Part shown: piece after piece, positions 1-11,665 of the stretch | Layout of the letters: each line of letters begins with the position of its first letter | Numbering within the stretch: position 1 is the stretch's first letter | Source of the DNA: Geodermatophilaceae bacterium URHA0031 | GTDB lineage: Bacteria; Actinomycetota; Actinomycetes; Mycobacteriales; Geodermatophilaceae | DNA length: 64,000 bases | Reading direction: 5' to 3' | Assembly (NCBI GenBank): GCA_000620205.1 | Contig: JHVP01000001.1 | Coordinates: forward strand, 372,001 to 436,000 | The notes under the pieces: generated by a model | What the model saw: only the letters and a program-made list of their open reading frames with translations | Database searches by the model: none | Told to the model about the DNA's origin: nothing | Translations under genes and position numbers: made by a program

Positions 1-1285
<1,285 letters not shown>

Positions 1286-1401
1286 TGTTCCCCGACTCCT
1301 CCGCTGCCGGCGCCGCCCCGGTGCTCAGCGACGTCGGTCTCGACCAGTCCCGGCACACCCGTCGGGGTGTGCTCTCGCGGGGACATCGACCGCTTCGGGT
1401 G

Positions 1402-1444
1402 GACGGCACAGCGCCGTCGGGCGGATCTCCCCCCTCGGGGGGAG
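1402..1444 (-). other. two GC-rich hairpins in the leader of the NlpC/P60 gene
   Basis: Two inverted repeats lie 120-160 bp upstream of the wall-hydrolase start: GACGGC/GCCGTC (1402-1407 with 1413-1418, 5-nt loop) and CTCCCCC/GGGGGAG (1427-1433 with 1438-1444, 4-nt loop). They could be part of the acyl-CoA synthetase terminator or a leader structure. No T-run follows either. Confidence 0.4.
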
Positions 1445-1475
1445 GTCCGTCGGATGTGCTGGTGACGTGCTGGAA

Positions 1476-1491
1476 GGGCCCAGAAGGGCCC
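1476..1491 (-). terminator. hairpin just after the acyl-CoA synthetase stop
   Basis: GGGCCC, a 4-nt loop and GGGCCC start 4 bases beyond the TGA of the acyl-CoA synthetase gene. Its position suits an intrinsic terminator, although a T-tract is absent, as is common in actinobacteria. Confidence 0.45.
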
Positions 1492-1495
1492 CTGT

Positions 1496-3034
1496 TCAGT
1501 GCACCTGACGGTCCTGGTCGGACCAGAAGGCCTGCCGGAGCTTGAACTTCTGGATCTTGCCGGTGGCGGTGCGCGGGATGGCCTCGCGGAACTCGACCCG
1601 CTTGGGTGCCTTGTACCCGGCGATCCGCTCCCGGGTGTGCGCGATGAGCTCGGCCTCGGTCACCGACTGCCCCTCGGCGAGGACGACGAGCGCGGTCACC
1701 ATCTCGCCCCACTTCTCGTCGGGGACACCGATGACGGCGACCTCGGCGACGGCGGGGTGGCTGAAGACGGCGTCCTCCACCTCGATCGAGGAGACGTTCT
1801 CCCCGCCGGTGATGATCACGTCCTTCTTCCGGTCGGAGATCGTGAGGTACCCGCCGTCGTCGATCGTGCCGCCGTCGCCGGTGTGGAACCAGCCGCCGTC
1901 CAGGGCCTCGGCGGAGGCCCCCGGGTTCTCCCAGTAGCCGGCCAGCACCGTGTTGCCCTGGGCGAGCACCTCACCGCTGTCGCTGACCGCGAGCCGGGTG
2001 CCCAGCGCCGGCACCCCGGCCCGGGAGAGCGCCTTGGCGCGGTCCAGCGGGCTGAGCTCGTCGTACTCGGCGCGGGGCCGGTTGATCGTCAGCAGCGGCG
2101 CGGTCTCGGTGAGCCCGTAGATCTGGTTGAACTCCCAGCCGAGCTCCTCCTCGACCCGGGCGACGGTGCGCGACGGTGGCGGCGCACCGGCGACGACGAT
2201 CCGCACCCGGCCGCGTCCGGGCACCGGCCCGTCCCACCCGGCGGCGGCGTCGAGCACCGCGTTCCACACCGCCGGGGCCCCGGCCATCAGCGTCACGCCG
2301 TGCTGCTCCACCCGGCGGAGGATCTCCGCGCCGTCGATCTTGCGGATCGGCACCTGCTTCACGCCGAGGCCCGCGCTCGTGTACGGCAGCCCCCAGCCGT
2401 TGCAGTGGAACATCGGCAGCGTGTGCAGGTAGACGTCGCGGTCGCTGACCTGCATGTGCATGCCGAACGTGGTCGCGTTGATCCACTCGTTGCGGTGGGT
2501 CATCTGCACGCCCTTGGGTCGCGCCGTCGTCCCGCTGGTGTAGTTGATCGTCGCGGTGGCGTCCTCGTCCGGCTCGGCCCACGGGCGCGGCTCGGCGTCG
2601 AACCGCAGCAGCCCCGACTCGTACTCCTCGCCGAGCAGGAAGCGGTGCTTCACGTCGATGCCCGCCAGCTGCTCGTCGATCTCGGGGTCGGTCAGCAGCA
2701 CGCTGGCCCCGCTGTGCTCGACGATGTAGGCGAACTCGGCCGGGGACAGCCGGAAGTTCACCGGGACGAGCACCCGGCCGAAGGACGGGACGGCGTACAG
2801 CAGCTCGAGCAGCCGGGCGGAGTTGTGGCTGACCACGACCACCCGCTCCCCCTCCCCGACGCCCAGCGCGTCGAGCCCGGCGGCGATCGCCCGGCTCCGG
2901 CGGGCCACCTCGCGGTAGGTGAGCTCGCCCAGCGGAGCGGCCGGCTGGGTGGGCTCGTCGACGATGCCGATCCGGTCGCCGTAGACGAGCTCCGCCCGGT
3001 CGAGGAAGTCGCGGGTGGTCAAGGGCACGCGCAT
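1496..3034 (-). CDS. fatty-acid/acyl-CoA synthetase (ANL superfamily)
   Basis: ATP-dependent acyl-CoA ligase that activates a carboxylic acid through an acyl-adenylate; 512 residues, normal for FadD-type enzymes. Visible motifs are the P-loop YTSGTTARPKG (about 165-175), the YGLTE adenylate-binding motif, GWFHTGD near 385, the hinge DRKKDVIITGGENVSS, and the C-terminal PRTATGKIQKFKLR with the catalytic lysine. The short N-terminus (RDFLDRAELVYGDR) and the overall pattern resemble medium/long-chain FadD3/FadD13-like ligases, but the chain length cannot be read from sequence. An AGGAG ribosome site precedes the ATG at 3034. The sirtuin gene lies 91 bp upstream on the same strand, so the two could be co-transcribed, although a candidate -10 box in that gap suggests a separate promoter. 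Confidence 0.93.
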   Translation of the reverse strand: MRVPLTTRDFLDRAELVYGDRIGIVDEPTQPAAPLGELTYREVARRSRAIAAGLDALGVGEGERVVVVSHNSARLLELLYAVPSFGRVLVPVNFRLSPAEFAYIVEHSGASVLLTDPEIDEQLAGIDVKHRFLLGEEYESGLLRFDAEPRPWAEPDEDATATINYTSGTTARPKGVQMTHRNEWINATTFGMHMQVSDRDVYLHTLPMFHCNGWGLPYTSAGLGVKQVPIRKIDGAEILRRVEQHGVTLMAGAPAVWNAVLDAAAGWDGPVPGRGRVRIVVAGAPPPSRTVARVEEELGWEFNQIYGLTETAPLLTINRPRAEYDELSPLDRAKALSRAGVPALGTRLAVSDSGEVLAQGNTVLAGYWENPGASAEALDGGWFHTGDGGTIDDGGYLTISDRKKDVIITGGENVSSIEVEDAVFSHPAVAEVAVIGVPDEKWGEMVTALVVLAEGQSVTEAELIAHTRERIAGYKAPKRVEFREAIPRTATGKIQKFKLRQAFWSDQDRQVH

Positions 3035-3091
3035 GCCGGCTCCTGCTGCGTCGGCCGGCGTCGGCGCCGGCGGCGGAACGTGGTCGTCATC

Positions 3092-3097
3092 ACGCTA
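3092..3097 (-). promoter_or_regulatory. candidate -10 box (TAGCGT) for the acyl-CoA synthetase gene
   Basis: TAGCGT, read on the minus strand, fits the actinobacterial TANNNT -10 pattern and lies about 58 bp before the ATG. The -35 region is not clear. Confidence 0.3.
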
Positions 3098-3125
3098 ACG
3101 GGCGTGGCCCGCGACGACGAGGCCC

Positions 3126-3848
3126 TCAGCGCCCGGCGGCGAGCAACGCGGGCAGCGCGGTGCCGATAAGCTCGCGGACGACGAGGTCGGCGAGCCCGTC
3201 GTACGGGGTCGGCTCGGCGTTCACGACCACCACCCGCGCGCTGGATGCCGCCGCGACGTCGACCAGACCGGCGGCGGGGTGCACGCCCAGCGAGGTGCCG
3301 ACAGCCAGGAAGACGTCGCAGTCGCCGGCGGCCCGGGTGGCGGCGTCGACCACGTCGGCGTCCAGGGCCTCCCCGAAGTAGACGGTCGCCGTCTTCAGCA
3401 CCCCGCCGCACACCGGGCACGCCGGATCCGGCTCGCCGGCGTTCCGGCCCCCTGCAGGGGCCCGCCGCGAGCCTGCGAGCGGTGGGGGGCAGGGGGTCCT
3501 TGAAGCGTGCAGCTCCAGCACCCCGGTGGAGCCCGCCGCCTGGTGCAGGCCGTCGATGTTCTGGGTCAGCAGCGCCCGCAGCCTGCCCTGCGCCGCCGCC
3601 AGGGCCAGGTGCCCGGCGTTGGGCCGCACGTCGGCGGTGGCGAGCTCGCGGCGCATCAGCCAGGAGCGCCGGCGGATCTCCGGGTCGCGGAGGTACCAGG
3701 ACAGCGTCACCAGCTTCTCGGCCTCGGGGTCCCGGGTCCACACACCCTGGGGCCCGCGGTAGTCCGGGATGCCACTGTCGGTGGAGATCCCGGCCCCGGT
3801 GAGCACGCAGATCCGCCACGCGTCGCGCAGCCAGCCGGGTGCCTCCAC
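3126..3848 (-). CDS. Sir2-family NAD-dependent deacylase with a repeat-derived segment in the zinc module
   Basis: Sirtuin of 240 residues. Known role of the family: NAD-dependent removal of acyl groups from lysines. The Rossmann motif GAGISTDSGIPDYRGP (18-33), TQNIDGLH (95-102) and the catalytic His114 in ELH are intact, as is the NAD site VGTSLGVHPAAG near 200. The structural zinc site should have two Cys pairs. The second is present (CPVC, 144-147), but the segment 116-135 that should carry the first CxxC has a single Cys120. It is encoded by a palindromic repeat shared with intergenic sites at 37033 and 42427. The frame stays open. The enzyme may have lost zinc binding or be a recent pseudogene with an open frame. 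The start is GTG at 3848, 9 bp after the PAP2 stop, so the two form an operon. Confidence 0.85.
   Translation of the reverse strand: MEAPGWLRDAWRICVLTGAGISTDSGIPDYRGPQGVWTRDPEAEKLVTLSWYLRDPEIRRRSWLMRRELATADVRPNAGHLALAAAQGRLRALLTQNIDGLHQAAGSTGVLELHASRTPCPPPLAGSRRAPAGGRNAGEPDPACPVCGGVLKTATVYFGEALDADVVDAATRAAGDCDVFLAVGTSLGVHPAAGLVDVAAASSARVVVVNAEPTPYDGLADLVVRELIGTALPALLAAGR
3446..3501 (-). repeat. GGACC palindromic repeat, copy 1 (inside the sirtuin gene)
   Basis: About 56 bp, read on the minus strand: begins AAGGACCCCCTGC and ends GCAGGGGGCC. The arms pair over 8 bp (CCCCCTGC/GCAGGGGG) plus two outer GC pairs, with one bulged A. The core CCCCCCACCGCTCGCAGGCT is shared, with changes, with the copies at 37033-37090 and 42427-42481. 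It is translated in frame as residues 116-135 of the sirtuin. Confidence 0.82.
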
Positions 3849-3857
3849 GGCGCCAGG

Positions 3858-4820
3858 CTAGGAGGCGGCGACCGGGGTCCGCGACCGCCGGCGCCGCACC
3901 TGCCGGCCCAGCCGGGGCACCAGCGCCCACACCAGCCCGGCGTAGAGCGCACCGAGCAGCGTGTCGACGACGTAGTGCTCGCCGGACCAGACCAGCACCA
4001 CCGGCATGAGGACGGCGTAGGCCACCAGCGCGGCCCGCTGCCAGAGGTGCCGGGCCAACGGCAGCAGCACCAGGCAGGTGAGGACGGCGAAGGCGGTGTG
4101 CAGCGAGGGCACCGCGGCGACCGCGTTCACCTGCCCCTGGCTGGAGTGCAGCACCGCGCCGGCCTTCGGCAGCCCGAGCACCGCCCAGCCGGAGCTGCTG
4201 ATCCGGTCGACGTGGTCGATGACGCCGTCCTTGGCGGCCAGCCACGGCGGGGCGGCCGGGTACAGCACGTAGGTCAGCAGCCCGGCCGCCGACAGCGCCA
4301 GCACCAGCCGCACGTAGCCGGTCCAGCGGGCCCGGTCGCGCAGCCACAGCACGGCCAGCGCGACCGGGGTCACCACGAAGTGGCTGGCGTAGACCAGCGA
4401 GGCCACCGCCGCCCACCACGACGCGCCCCAGTGCTGCTGCAGCCAGAGGGTGGGCAGCACCCCGCCGCCCAGCCAGCTGTCCACGGCGGCGGGCTCGGTG
4501 ACGTGGACGGCCATCCCCAGACCGTCGGCCATGCCGCGGCTGAGGTCGTAGAGCAGCAGCAGCGCCATCAGCGGCACCCAGTCGACCAGCAGGCGGCCCA
4601 GCGCCGCCCAGCCCCGGCCGACGGACTGCGCGGCCAGCACGGCGAGCACCCAGCTCAGCAGCAGCACCCGGTCGGTGGGCAGCCCGGAGGACAGGCAGGT
4701 GGCGAGGAACGCCGCGACCAGCCCGGCGGTCAGCAGCCGGCGCAGTCCGCGGTGCCGCCCGGCCGCCTCGGCCGGTGCGGCGACCACCGGTGGCGTCGCC
4801 GGGCCGACAGCGGACGTCAT
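3858..4820 (-). CDS. PAP2-superfamily membrane enzyme (Aur1/inositol phosphotransferase-like)
   Basis: Integral membrane protein of 320 residues with about six hydrophobic segments. Three PAP2-type motifs are visible: PAAPPW (about 189-193), PSLHTAF with His241, and GEHYVVD with His282 and Asp286. This arrangement is that of the PAP2 C-terminal group that includes Aur1/Ipt1 lipid phosphotransferases. In actinobacteria such proteins act on phospholipid or phosphoinositide headgroups on the outer face of the membrane. The substrate cannot be told here. The ATG at 4820 is the clear start. It is divergent from aconitase and is followed 9 bp later by the sirtuin gene. Confidence 0.85.
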   Translation of the reverse strand: MTSAVGPATPPVVAAPAEAAGRHRGLRRLLTAGLVAAFLATCLSSGLPTDRVLLLSWVLAVLAAQSVGRGWAALGRLLVDWVPLMALLLLYDLSRGMADGLGMAVHVTEPAAVDSWLGGGVLPTLWLQQHWGASWWAAVASLVYASHFVVTPVALAVLWLRDRARWTGYVRLVLALSAAGLLTYVLYPAAPPWLAAKDGVIDHVDRISSSGWAVLGLPKAGAVLHSSQGQVNAVAAVPSLHTAFAVLTCLVLLPLARHLWQRAALVAYAVLMPVVLVWSGEHYVVDTLLGALYAGLVWALVPRLGRQVRRRRSRTPVAAS

Positions 4821-4935
4821 GGGGTCGGACGCTAGGGGACGTCGCCCCCGGATGGGGGCCGTCCCCGCACGGCACGCCGCCTCCCGGCGGCGTCCGGCGC
4901 CGCGGTGGCGGGTGGTGCCCCCGCCGGCCCGGACC

Positions 4936-4951
4936 GGTGACCTCGGTCACC
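4936..4951. promoter_or_regulatory. palindrome GGTGACC-TC-GGTCACC upstream of aconitase
   Basis: Perfect 7-bp arms with a 2-bp centre lie in the 246-bp divergent gap between the PAP2 gene and the aconitase gene. It looks like a site for a dimeric repressor. It does not match the published Corynebacterium AcnR site, as I recall it. Confidence 0.4.
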
Positions 4952-5066
4952 CGGGGAGCAGGAAAGGGCAGCCTTGGTCCGCGGACCGGGTGGGAGGCTG
5001 GGATGATCCAGGGTGCACATCGAGGCGCAGGACGCGCGCAGGACCAGCGAGGGTGAGGCGCAAGCA

Positions 5067-7904
<2,838 letters not shown>

Positions 7905-7914
7905 CCGCCACCTG

Positions 7915-8676
7915 GTGGACCTGGGCCTGGGTGGTCGCGGATACCTGCTCACCGGCGCGAGCCGGGGGCTGGGGTTCGCGACCGCCCGGGCCCTCGTCGA
8001 CGACGGTGCCCGGGTGCTGCTCAGCGCCCGGTCCGCCGACGCCGTCGACGCGGCGGCCGCTGCGCTGGGCGGCTCCCCGTCCGCGACCGGGCTCGCCGCC
8101 GACCTCGCCGACGCCCGGGCCGCCGAGGAGCTCGTCGGTGCCGCGGTCGACCGGCTCGGCCGGGTCGACGGCGCACTGCTCTCGGTCGGCGGCCCGGCAC
8201 CGGGCGGCGTGCTCGACGTCCCCGAGGAGGCCTGGCGGGCCGGCGTGGACAGCGTCCTGCTCGGCCCGCTGCGGCTGGTCCGGGCTCTCGTGCCGCACCT
8301 GGCCGACGGGGCGGCGATCGGGCTGGTGCTCTCCACCTCGGTGCGCCAGCCGATCGGGCACCTGGCGATCTCCAACGGGCTGCGGCCCGGGCTGGCGATG
8401 ACCGCCAAGGCACTCGCCGACGAGCTCGGCCCCCGCGGCATCCGGGTCTTCGGGCTGCTCCCCGGCACGATCGCGACCGACCGGATCACCGAGATCGAGG
8501 CCGCCTCCGGGGACGCCGCCGCGATGCGCGCCCGCACCGAGGCGGGGATCCCGCTGCGGCGGGTCGGCCGGCCCGAGGAGTTCGGCCGGGTGGCGGCGTT
8601 CGCGCTCTCCCCCGCCGCCTCCTACCTGACCGGCACGATGCTCACCGTCGACGGCGGCGTCACCCGGGCGCTCTGA
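7915..8676 (+). CDS. SDR-family oxidoreductase with non-canonical active site
   Basis: Short-chain dehydrogenase/reductase of 253 residues, 10 bp after aconitase on the same strand. The cofactor motif TGASRGLG (13-20) and the C-terminal SYLTGTMLTVDGG typical of FabG-like proteins are present. The expected Ser-Tyr-Lys triad is not: the serine is there in LSTSVRQP (about 140-142), but the place of YxxxK reads SNGLR (153-157), so Tyr and Lys are replaced by Ser and Arg. A subset of bacterial SDR proteins has this SN-x-x-R pattern. Their activity is uncertain. The start is GTG at 7915 (VDLGLGGRGYLLTGAS). An upstream start would overlap acnA. Confidence 0.85.
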   Translation: MDLGLGGRGYLLTGASRGLGFATARALVDDGARVLLSARSADAVDAAAAALGGSPSATGLAADLADARAAEELVGAAVDRLGRVDGALLSVGGPAPGGVLDVPEEAWRAGVDSVLLGPLRLVRALVPHLADGAAIGLVLSTSVRQPIGHLAISNGLRPGLAMTAKALADELGPRGIRVFGLLPGTIATDRITEIEAASGDAAAMRARTEAGIPLRRVGRPEEFGRVAAFALSPAASYLTGTMLTVDGGVTRAL

Positions 8677-8734
8677 TGGAAGACCCCCGCCGCCGTTGTG
8701 CGCCGATGGCTGCATCCCGGCCCGGGAGACGACG

Positions 8735-9451
8735 ATGAGCGCACAACCGGTGCTGGTCGCCTGCGCGCACGGCACCCGCAACCCGACCGGACGGCGGCTG
8801 ATCGGCGAGCTGGCGCTGGCCGCCCGGGCGCTGCGGCCGGGGCTGCGGACCACGGCCGCGTTCGTCGACGTCCAGCCACCCACCGTGGTCGACGTCGTCC
8901 GCGACCTGGCCGGGGCGGGCACGCCGGCCGTCGTCGTCCCGCTGCTGCTCTCCGGCGGGTACCACGTGCACGTCGACATCGCCGGGGCGGTCGCCGACCA
9001 CCCCACCGCCGTCGCGGCGCGCCCGCTCGGGCCGGACCAGCGGCTGGTCGCCGTCCTCACCGACCGGCTGGTCACCGCCGGCGCCGACCCGCGCGACCGC
9101 GCCACCGCGGTCGTCCTCGCCGCCGCCGGGTCCAGCGACCCGCGCTCGGTGGCCGACGTCGAGGGCACCGCCGCCCTGCTGCAGCAGGACTGGGCCGGCC
9201 CGGTGACCACCGGCTACGGGTCGGCCGCCCGACCGACCGTCGCCGAGGCCGTCAGCGCCGCCCGGCAGGCGGGCGCCGAGCAGGTCGTGGTGGCGGCCTA
9301 CCTGCTGGCGCCCGGGCACTTCCACGACAAGCTGCAGGGCGCCGGCGCCGACGTCGTCAGCGCGCCGCTGCTGCCCGACGAGCGGATCGCCGCCGTCCTG
9401 CTCGACCGCTACGACGCGGTCCTCGGGAAACCGGTGGACGCCGCGTCGTAA
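8735..9451 (+). CDS. sirohydrochlorin chelatase (CbiX/SirB type)
   Basis: Class II chelatase of 238 residues with two related halves. It inserts ferrous iron into sirohydrochlorin for siroheme, or cobalt on the way to B12. Metal-site motifs are ACAHGTRNPTG near residue 9 and LLSGGYHVHVDIA around 75. The second half has VLAAAGSSDPRS and YLLAPGHFHDKL. GGAG lies 6 bp before the ATG at 8735. No sulfite or nitrite reductase and no other cobalamin gene is in the window, so iron or cobalt cannot be decided from context. A hairpin follows directly. Confidence 0.88.
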   Translation: MSAQPVLVACAHGTRNPTGRRLIGELALAARALRPGLRTTAAFVDVQPPTVVDVVRDLAGAGTPAVVVPLLLSGGYHVHVDIAGAVADHPTAVAARPLGPDQRLVAVLTDRLVTAGADPRDRATAVVLAAAGSSDPRSVADVEGTAALLQQDWAGPVTTGYGSAARPTVAEAVSAARQAGAEQVVVAAYLLAPGHFHDKLQGAGADVVSAPLLPDERIAAVLLDRYDAVLGKPVDAAS

Positions 9452-9460
9452 CCTGTCGAG

Positions 9461-9478
9461 GTCGGTCACCGGACCGAC
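9461..9478 (+). terminator. hairpin after the chelatase gene
   Basis: GTCGGTC, a 4-nt loop and GACCGAC start 9 bp after the TAA. No T-run follows. Confidence 0.45.
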
Positions 9479-9501
9479 TCCAGGGAAGCGAGGAGCAGCG
9501 G

Positions 9502-9582
9502 GTGCGCACTGTCGCCGCGGGTCGCGGGGTGGCCGTCCAGGCCTGCTCCACCGCCGGCCGGACCCGCGTCCGGCGCCCCTGA
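9502..9582 (+). CDS. possible 26-codon small ORF between the chelatase and FBP genes
   Basis: GTG start with AGGAG 6 bp upstream, 26 codons, TGA stop. The product would be a basic peptide with six arginines and one cysteine (begins MRTVAAGRGVAV). It sits in a 281-bp gap after a hairpin and about 150 bp before the FBP-domain gene. The good ribosome site is the only support. It could be a leader peptide, a small protein or chance. Confidence 0.25.
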   Translation: MRTVAAGRGVAVQACSTAGRTRVRRP

Positions 9583-9732
9583 CCTCTCCAGCTGTCCCAC
9601 GTCCCGCCCCGGCGGTGACGTGCTGCCGGGTCATGGGCGGACGCGGCCTCGACCCGTCCCTCCCCGCCGGCTCCGGCGGCGCCCTCGCGCGCCCGGCCGG
9701 CGGTCCCCGCTGACCTGAGAGCAGGACCCGTG

Positions 9733-10239
9733 ATGCACCCCCTGACCGAGAAGCAGATCCGCGCGGCGTTCGGAAACGCCACCCGCCGCGAGGTCACCCA
9801 GGCCACCGTGCCCGACCTGGCCGAGCTGGCCTGGGACCGCCTGGACTACCTGGGCTGGCAGGACCGCAGGGCCCCGTTGTCCGCCTACGTCGTCCTGGAG
9901 CTCGACGGCGCCCCGGCCGGCGTCCTGCTGCGCGCCAGCGCCGCCCCCGCCAGCGGGAGACGGCGCACGGCCCTGTGCGCCTGGTGCCGGGACCTGGCCA
10001 CCGTGGGCGCCACGCTGTACGTGGCCCGCCGCGGCGGCGCGTCCGGCCGGGCGGGCAATACGATCGGCACCCTCGTCTGCGAGGACTTCTCCTGCTCGCG
10101 CAACGCCCGGCGGCCACCGACCAGCTCCGAGGGCGGCGACGGCATCGAGGCGATCGCCGACCGGGTCGTCGCCGAGCGGATCGCCGGGCTGCGCGAGCGG
10201 TCCACCCAGTTCGTCCGCGACGTGCTGGCCACCAGCTGA
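9733..10239 (+). CDS. FBP-domain (FusB-type zinc-binding) protein
   Basis: 168-residue protein matching the FBP C-terminal treble-clef domain named after the EF-G-binding, fusidic-acid-resistance proteins FusB/FusC. Zinc-ligand candidates are CAWC (about 80-83) and the later pair in LVCEDFSCSRN (about 117-123). The N-terminal half (PLTEKQIRAAFGNATRRE) is helical. FusB proteins bind elongation factor G and help release it from stalled ribosomes. Whether actinobacterial members do so is unproven. Start choice: ATG at 9733 with AGGA 6 bp upstream; a GTG directly before it is an alternative. A strong hairpin terminator follows. Confidence 0.75.
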   Translation: MHPLTEKQIRAAFGNATRREVTQATVPDLAELAWDRLDYLGWQDRRAPLSAYVVLELDGAPAGVLLRASAAPASGRRRTALCAWCRDLATVGATLYVARRGGASGRAGNTIGTLVCEDFSCSRNARRPPTSSEGGDGIEAIADRVVAERIAGLRERSTQFVRDVLATS

Positions 10240-10248
10240 CGCCCCGAG

Positions 10249-10274
10249 GGGGCCGTGTCGGCCAGCACGGCCCC
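10249..10274. terminator. bidirectional terminator between convergent genes
   Basis: GGGGCCGTG and CACGGCCCC pair around an 8-nt loop between the stop of the FBP gene and the stop of the sulfurtransferase gene. Confidence 0.7.
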
Positions 10275-10281
10275 TTGCGGC

Positions 10282-11106
10282 CTACGGTCCGGTGACGACC
10301 GGGCGGGTCGGGTCGGCGGACCACTGCGACCACGAGCCGGGCCACAGCGCCGCCTGGATGCCCACCTCGGCCAAGGCGGCCACCTCGTGCGCGGCCGTGA
10401 CGCCCGAGCCGCAGTAGACGCCGACCGTCGTCCCCGGGTGCACGCCCAGCGCGGCGAAACGCTCGCTGAGTGCAGCCGCTGCACGGAACCGGCCGTCGGT
10501 GTCGAGGTTGCCCGTGGTCGGGGCGCTCACCGCGCCGGGCACGTGTCCCGCCCTCGGGTCCACCGGCTCGACCTCCCCGCGGAACCGCTCGGCGGCCCGG
10601 GCGTCGAGGAGCACGCCGCCGCTCGCGGGCAGGGCGGCGGCCTCCTCGGCGGTCAGCACCGGCATGCCCCCGCCGCGCAGGGTCACGTCGCCCGGCTCGG
10701 GCACGACCGGACCGGCGTCCAGCCGCCCGCCCGCTGCGGTCCAGGCCGCCAGCCCGCCGTCCAGAATCGTGACGTCGGCGAGGCCGCCCCACCGCAGCAG
10801 CCACCAGGCCCGGGCGGCAGCGAGCCCACCGGTGGCGTCGTGCACCACGACCCGCGAACCGTCCCGGACACCCCAGCGCCGGGCAGCTGACTGCAGTGCC
10901 TGTAGCGACGGGAGCGGGTGGCGCCCCTCCGCGGCCGACGGCGGAGCGGCCAGCTCGGTCTCCAGGTCGACGAACACCGCACCGGGCAGGTGCCCGGCCA
11001 GGTGGCGCTCACGGCCGTGCGGGTCCCCCAGCGCCCAGCGGACGTCGAGCAGGACGACGCCCTCGGGGGCGGCCAGCAGCTGTTCCGCGGTCGTCAGGAC
11101 CGTCAA
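10282..11106 (-). CDS. sseA: thiosulfate/3-mercaptopyruvate sulfurtransferase
   Basis: Two-domain rhodanese of 274 residues that transfers sulfane sulfur from a donor to a thiol or cyanide acceptor. The N-terminal, inactive rhodanese domain covers about 1-130 (VVLLDVRWALGDP, GHLPGAVFVDLE). The catalytic C-terminal domain has CGSGVTA near residue 235. That CG[ST]GVT loop is typical of mercaptopyruvate sulfurtransferases rather than thiosulfate-specific rhodaneses. The start is TTG at 11106, overlapping the TGA of the upstream gene, which implies translational coupling. A longer upstream reading would only overlap the NTF2-like gene in another frame. Confidence 0.88.
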   Translation of the reverse strand: MTVLTTAEQLLAAPEGVVLLDVRWALGDPHGRERHLAGHLPGAVFVDLETELAAPPSAAEGRHPLPSLQALQSAARRWGVRDGSRVVVHDATGGLAAARAWWLLRWGGLADVTILDGGLAAWTAAGGRLDAGPVVPEPGDVTLRGGGMPVLTAEEAAALPASGGVLLDARAAERFRGEVEPVDPRAGHVPGAVSAPTTGNLDTDGRFRAAAALSERFAALGVHPGTTVGVYCGSGVTAAHEVAALAEVGIQAALWPGSWSQWSADPTRPVVTGP

Positions 11107-11555
11107 CGGGCGGCCTCGAGCTCCGCGGTCAGCGCGGCCAGCGCGTCCGCGCGGCCGCCGTAGCGGGCGGGCGTGCTCTGCAGGACCGCGATCCGCCAGC
11201 GACCAGCGTCCTCGACCGCGGTGAGGGCGTGCACGGTGTGCAGCGACGGGTCCAGCGCATCGGCGCCGGGCGGGACCATGCCGGCGACCGCGTGCAGCAC
11301 CGCCACGTTCTCGGTCAGCCGGCGGACCGACCGCACGACGCCGACGAAGGTGGGGATGGAGCGCTCGGCGAAGATCCGGCGCATGTCCGCGGCGATCGTC
11401 AGCCGACCGCTGCGCAACGTGCCGTCGAGGTCGATCATCTCGCCGTCGTCGGCGAAGACGGAGGACACGGAGACCCCGCTGCGCTGGTTCCAGCCGGCGA
11501 GGAAGCGCGCGTACAGCGCCCGGATCTGGGTGTCCTGCGGATGGCCTGCGCTCAA
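11103..11555 (-). CDS. SgcJ/EcaC-family (NTF2-like, DUF4440) protein
   Basis: 150-residue single-domain protein of the SnoaL/NTF2-like fold. The features that support the family are the N-terminal helix IRALYARFLAGWNQRSG, the strand VFADDGEMIDLDG, and the late core AVLHAVAGMV ... HALTAVEDAGRWRIAVLQSTPAR. Members are often unassigned or associated with antibiotic tailoring. No biosynthetic cluster is nearby, so no substrate can be proposed. It is the first gene of a two-gene operon with sseA (4-bp overlap). Confidence 0.72.
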   Translation of the reverse strand: MSAGHPQDTQIRALYARFLAGWNQRSGVSVSSVFADDGEMIDLDGTLRSGRLTIAADMRRIFAERSIPTFVGVVRSVRRLTENVAVLHAVAGMVPPGADALDPSLHTVHALTAVEDAGRWRIAVLQSTPARYGGRADALAALTAELEAAR

Positions 11556-11665
11556 CGACTGCTCCTGCGGGTGGTGCGGGTGGGACAGCTGGGTCGGGAG
11601 GCAACGCTAGTGCGCAGGCCCGGACGACGGCCGCCCCCGCGCCGTAGCCGGGCGGACTGGTCCGT

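Noticed and set aside
1286-1495. c-di-AMP (ydaO) riboswitch in front of the NlpC/P60 gene
   Set aside because: Such riboswitches are common before actinobacterial wall hydrolases, so I looked, but the conserved ydaO core motifs are absent. Only simple hairpins are present.
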